A program made the translations under genes and the position numbers. From Methylomarinum sp964397365 (GTDB lineage Bacteria > Pseudomonadota > Gammaproteobacteria > Methylococcales > Methylomonadaceae): a DNA stretch of 15,057 nt. The stretch spans positions 1 through 15,057 of the forward strand of contig CAYNIU010000050.1 of assembly GCA_964397365.1 (NCBI GenBank), written 5' to 3'. Shown one piece after another: positions 14,656-15,057 of this stretch; position 1 is the first letter of the stretch, and each line of letters starts with the position of its first letter. Below the pieces are notes generated by a model. The model made no database searches, was not told the origin of the DNA, and saw only the letters and a list, made by a program, of their open reading frames with translations.

Positions 14656-14688
14656 TTTTTTTGATAGACACCTGAGTTTTTTTTGATA
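14656..14688 (+). repeat. direct repeat TTTTTTTGATA, two copies 22 bp apart
   Basis: TTTTTTTGATA occurs at 14656-14666 and 14678-14688. Together with the T7A8 tract at 14637-14651, it gives T-tracts spaced about 20 bp apart, near two helical turns, which can produce intrinsic DNA bending. It overlaps the promoter-like element below. It lies in the gene-free stretch 14548-14965. Confidence 0.6.
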
Positions 14689-14689
14689 T
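14661..14689 (+). promoter_or_regulatory. candidate promoter for the ncRNA region
   Basis: TTGATA (14661-14666) is 17 nt before TGATAT (14684-14689), with an alternative TATAAA at 14687-14692. Transcription would begin near 14696. T-rich tracts upstream could act as UP-like sequence. The -10 match is moderate, so the call is tentative. Confidence 0.4.
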
Positions 14690-14696
14690 AAACTTA

Positions 14697-14895
14697 AGCC
14701 CAACTTACGGAGTGAGTTCAGCCTAACGGCTGTATTTTGAGGAGGAGAGCGGCCTGATTATAAGGCTATTGATAATAACAATTATAAAAGATAGTAACTG
14801 CTTGGTTTACTGGTGCCAAAAGGCAAATATACAATCCAAAAAAAACAATAATAAAAATAAGTTTGGAGGTGCCCGCGTTTAGCGGGCTTTTTATT
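14697..14895 (+). ncRNA. candidate structured small RNA, unrecognised
   Basis: Downstream of a promoter-like element and ending in a strong terminator, this roughly 200-nt stretch contains serial hairpins. AACTTAC pairs with GTGAGTT (14702-14718, one wobble), followed immediately by CAGCC with GGCTG (14719-14732). Then come GCCT with AGGC (14752-14766), TGCC with GGCA (14814-14825), and TCCAAA (14835-14840) with TTTGGA (14862-14867) around an A-rich loop. I do not match it to 6S, tmRNA, RNase P, SRP or common riboswitches. A purine-rich GAGGAGGAGAG (14739-14749) resembles a ribosome site, but no ATG, GTG or TTG follows at a usual distance. The alternative is a long 3' UTR of bepA. Confidence 0.35.
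14871..14895 (+). terminator. intrinsic terminator, plus strand
   Basis: GCCCGC (14871-14876) and GCGGGC (14882-14887) form a perfect 6-bp GC stem with the loop GTTTA, followed directly by TTTTTATT (14888-14895). It ends plus-strand transcription, from the candidate small RNA or, 324 bp after the stop, from bepA. On the minus strand no T-run follows the stem, so it does not suit the gene ending at 14966. Confidence 0.9.
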
Positions 14896-14965
14896 GCCTT
14901 AAAGGAAAGTTCACTCGTAGATACAAATTTATTCGCACCGACAAACCTGCCGGTAAAACCAGCTT

Positions 14966-15057
14966 TTACAAACTTAGTCGAATACCCACCCACCCGGCTC
15001 TAGGGGCGCCAATACCGACAAATTGTGTATTCACGTCGGAAATGCCTAATGCATCAG
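14966..15057 (-). CDS. 3' end of an unknown gene, possibly TonB-dependent receptor
   Basis: On the minus strand an open frame enters from the window edge and ends in TAA at 14968-14966. Its last 29 codons include VNTQFVGIGAPRAGWVGIR and end in LSL. The pattern with APR and alternating hydrophobic residues up to the C-terminus resembles the last beta strands of TonB-dependent outer-membrane receptors. The resemblance is from memory of the family and the fragment is short. The ending Leu replaces the more usual Phe. The start and most of the gene are outside. Confidence 0.4.
   Translation of the reverse strand, partial: DALGISDVNTQFVGIGAPRAGWVGIRLSL

Noticed and set aside
14698..14727. Two RYYYAAC heptamers (GCCCAAC, GCCTAAC) suggestive of an integron attC site
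   Set aside because: No matching GTTRRRY partner is found at attC distance and no integrase or cassette is nearby.
14766..14993. 75-aa minus-strand frame beginning with GTG
   Set aside because: It runs through the terminator and hairpins, has AT-rich composition and no recognisable domain, and overlaps the receptor-like frame ending at 14966.
1..15057. CRISPR arrays, insertion sequences, prophage or defence genes
   Set aside because: No regularly spaced repeats, transposase, integrase or phage-like frames were found in the window.

Overview
The window looks like an ordinary chromosomal segment of an AT-rich gammaproteobacterium. The evidence is the combination of ygfX next to ygfZ, tusD-tusC (sulfur relay), a BepA-type M48/TPR protease, a BirA with an N-terminal helix-turn-helix, and a PomAB-type flagellar stator. 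Several HDOD, PilZ and GGDEF genes and a stand-alone heme A synthase point to a motile, aerobic, c-di-GMP-using bacterium, possibly a Methylococcales-type methanotroph. That last placement is a guess from gene content. I see no phage, insertion sequence or CRISPR array.

Layout. (1) 1-1187: the 5' end of a tRNA gene (minus strand, cut by the window edge, probably tRNA-Met) lies behind ychF. Its promoter is a perfect sigma70 consensus whose -35 contains the ychF stop codon. (2) 1395-3913, minus: a three-gene unit ygfX - HDOD protein - GAF/GGDEF diguanylate cyclase. (3) 4075-7010, plus: ygfZ and a second HDOD protein, then a COX15/CtaA heme A synthase. (4) 7082-11897, minus: a tightly packed six-gene unit motA - motB - pilZ - birA - coaX - SPOR protein, with gaps of 1-6 nt or 4-nt overlaps. 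(5) 12073-12826, minus: tusD-tusC without tusB. (6) 12888-14547, plus: a regulatory region with an 18-bp perfect palindrome on a promoter-like sequence, then bepA. (7) 14548-14965: a gene-free stretch with T-tract direct repeats, a promoter-like element, several hairpins in series and a strong intrinsic terminator, best read as a candidate small RNA gene. (8) 14966-15057, minus: the last 29 codons of a protein, possibly a TonB-dependent outer-membrane receptor.

How the parts fit. The cyclase would make c-di-GMP, and the PilZ protein is a possible receptor. Because pilZ is packed directly behind the stator genes motA/motB, a stator-level motility control is the most attractive functional idea here. 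Other genes serve envelope maintenance (BepA, SPOR, stator anchoring to peptidoglycan), cofactor supply (biotin ligase, pantothenate kinase, heme A, Fe-S repair by YgfZ) and tRNA/translation (YchF, TusDC). The points most worth checking are the candidate ncRNA at 14697-14895, the palindromic operator before bepA, the split PilZ motif, the ExxNR change in heme A synthase, and the missing neighbours sdhE and tusB.
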